Assembly (NCBI GenBank): GCA_022376925.1
Contig: JAIOJX010000030.1
Coordinates: forward strand, 172,045,298-172,109,297
Direction: 5' to 3'
Source of the DNA: Tragulus kanchil
Taxonomy: Eukaryota > Chordata > Mammalia > Artiodactyla > Tragulidae
DNA: 64,000 bases
Shown here: in pieces, positions 62,906-64,000 of the stretch
Layout of the letters: every line of letters starts with the position of its first letter
Position numbering within the stretch: position 1 is the stretch's first letter
The notes under the pieces: model-generated
Told to the model about the DNA's origin: nothing
Database searches by the model: none
Seen by the model: the letters and a program-made list of their open reading frames with translations, nothing else
Program-made: the position numbers and the translations under genes

Positions 62906-63660
62906 GAACACACACACACGCACACACACAAAGAGGATTAGTATATGTTCAGCAATTCCACTTCTGGATACTCTTGAAGAAAACACTAGTTTGAAAAAAG
63001 AAAAGTATATATATATGACGCCCCCATGTTCACTGCAGTCTTTTTCCCTCTTTTTACAATAACCCAAATACAGTAGCAACCTGAGTATCCACTGATAGAT
63101 GAGAGAATAAAGAAGACGTGATATATACACACACACCATAGGCACAGACACACATGATGGAATATTATTTAGCCACGAATGAGAATGAAATCTTGCCATG
63201 TGCAACATCAAGGAATAAGTCAGACAGAGAAAGATAAATATCAGATGATATCCCTTATATGTGGAATCCAATAAATAATTGAACAAACTGCTAAACAGAA
63301 ATAGATTCACAGATACATATCATAAGCACATGGCTGCCGCAAGTGAAAGGATGAGGGGGTACGAGGTAAACAGGTGAGGGAGTTTAAGAGGTATGAGCTT
63401 CAGTTACAAAATAAATGCATTTTGGGGGTGAAATCTATAACATGCACACTATAGTCAATAACATTGTATCAACTTTGGATGGTGACAGATCATAGACACC
63501 TCATGAAAGGGCTATTCAGAATGTTAATTATTCAAAACACAATAAATGCTAAGTGTTGCCAAGAATGGACAGAAAAGGAAATCCTAGTGTAAGGTTGGTA
63601 GGAATTTAAACTGACACATCTACAATGAAAAGCAATACGGAGGTTGCTCAAAAATTATAC

Positions 63661-63985
63661 ATGGGGTTGTGCGTTCTTCCATGGTAGGCCAGTAGTTGAG
63701 AATCCACCTAGCAATGTGTGGAGCACTGGTTTGATCCCTGGTCTGGGAGGACTCCACATGCAGTGGGACAATGAAACTGACAAGCCACAGCTTCTAAGCC
63801 TGCACTCCAGGGCCTGTGCCAAAACTACTGAAGACCACACAACCTGGAGCCCATGCTTCACAACATGAGATGCCACAATAATTATGATGCACCACAACTA
63901 CATACCAGCCTCTACTTACCACAACTAGAGAAAGCCTGCGTGCAGCAACAGAGAGTTGGCATAGTCAATAAATAAATAAAAACAT
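63661..63985 (+). repeat. CHR-1-like SINE (duplicate copy)
   Basis: The SINE of 62581-62905 displaced by 1080 bp. Confidence 0.92.
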
Positions 63986-64000
63986 GAACACACACACACG

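Larger units (their letters stand above)
57160..63500 (+). mobile_element. L1 retrotransposon, sense, decayed, with nested insertions
   Basis: The 5'-UTR-like part (57160-58167) contains ATACGGCTTTGAAGTCCAAA, GAGCCAGAGGGCTGTAGGGA and AGCCTGGGGCAGAACCACTG. ORF2-like sequence follows: GAAGAAATGGACAAATTCCT, AATACCATTGATAGAGAGAA, CAGGATACTAAACTAG and AGCATGGTACTGGCACAAAA. The 3' UTR ends at about 63480. ORF1 and the start of ORF2 are missing, and many stops and frameshifts make it inactive. Nested inside are a CHR-like SINE (58.3 kb), a 5'-inverted L1 (61.1 kb) and a CHR-1-like SINE (62.6 kb). Two of the 1.1-kb duplications affect it. Confidence 0.85.
39700..64000 (-). other. GRM7: GRM7 intron upstream of the 201-bp exon (3' portion)
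   Basis: Noncoding sequence ending at the acceptor at 39700-39701. It holds a nested L1 (about 57160-63500), older antisense L1 pieces (42.2-44.5 kb and 56.0-57.0 kb), BovB ends, several SINEs, microsatellites and five of the 1.1-kb duplications. No second gene was recognised on either strand. Confidence 0.9.
62437..64000 (+). repeat. Tandem direct duplication, about 1080 bp, running off the right edge
   Basis: Positions from 62438 recur from 63517 onward (offset 1079, then 1080 after one added T in ATTATTCAAAAC). Copy 2 is cut by the window edge. Just before it, 63501-63516 (TCATGAAAGGGCTATT) looks like an altered form of the 62427-62437 sequence (CTCATAGCTAT). The CHR-1-like SINE is repeated. 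Confidence 0.95.

Overview
ORGANISM AND LOCUS. This is mammalian intronic DNA from a ruminant. The evidence is a dense mix of tRNA-Glu-derived SINEs (Bov-tA, Bov-A2 and CHR types), BovB 3' ends, artiodactyl-type L1 and old MIR copies, plus two exons of a metabotropic glutamate receptor gene. Both exons are on the minus strand and match GRM7 (mGluR7), a group III presynaptic receptor. I cannot fix the species. No other functional gene was found; nearly every open frame over 60 codons lies in a SINE, a LINE or unremarkable intron sequence. LAYOUT. Reading the gene 5' to 3' means running from high to low coordinates. Positions 39700-64000 are an upstream intron carrying a large nested L1 (about 57160-63500). 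An exon of 201 bp lies at 39499-39699. The intron 24153-39498 follows, then an exon of 140 bp at 24013-24152. Positions 1-24012 belong to the next intron. Together the exons encode 113 consecutive codons (one split across the splice) of the extracellular glutamate-binding Venus-flytrap domain. Frame, splice sites and intron phases are intact. MAIN ANOMALY. At least 15 direct tandem duplications, each with a period of 1.08-1.16 kb, are scattered through the window. Junctions are near 4391, 6274, 10531, 12357, 16351, 20307, 25561, 27487, 29324, 33276, 43319, 46447, 49677, 59267 and 63517. The paired copies are identical or almost so. Most differences are homopolymer length changes, and several junctions carry a few bases of unrelated or garbled filler. 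Some pairs overlap, so short stretches occur three times. The constant size, unrelated contents, near-zero divergence and homopolymer discordance point to unmerged overlaps or gap-filling in the assembly. About 16 kb of the 64 kb is probably redundant. Neither exon is duplicated. OTHER POINTS. A CHR-related SINE family with a distinctive long 3' tail occurs in ten independent insertions, several with visible target-site duplications. One L1 insertion inside the older L1 looks 5'-inverted (twin priming) and is flanked by a target-site duplication. A candidate solo LTR with a 20-bp-arm hairpin interrupts another L1. Two long polypurine tracts lie near 52.9 and 53.7 kb. Family names come from remembered consensus sequences, not from a database search.
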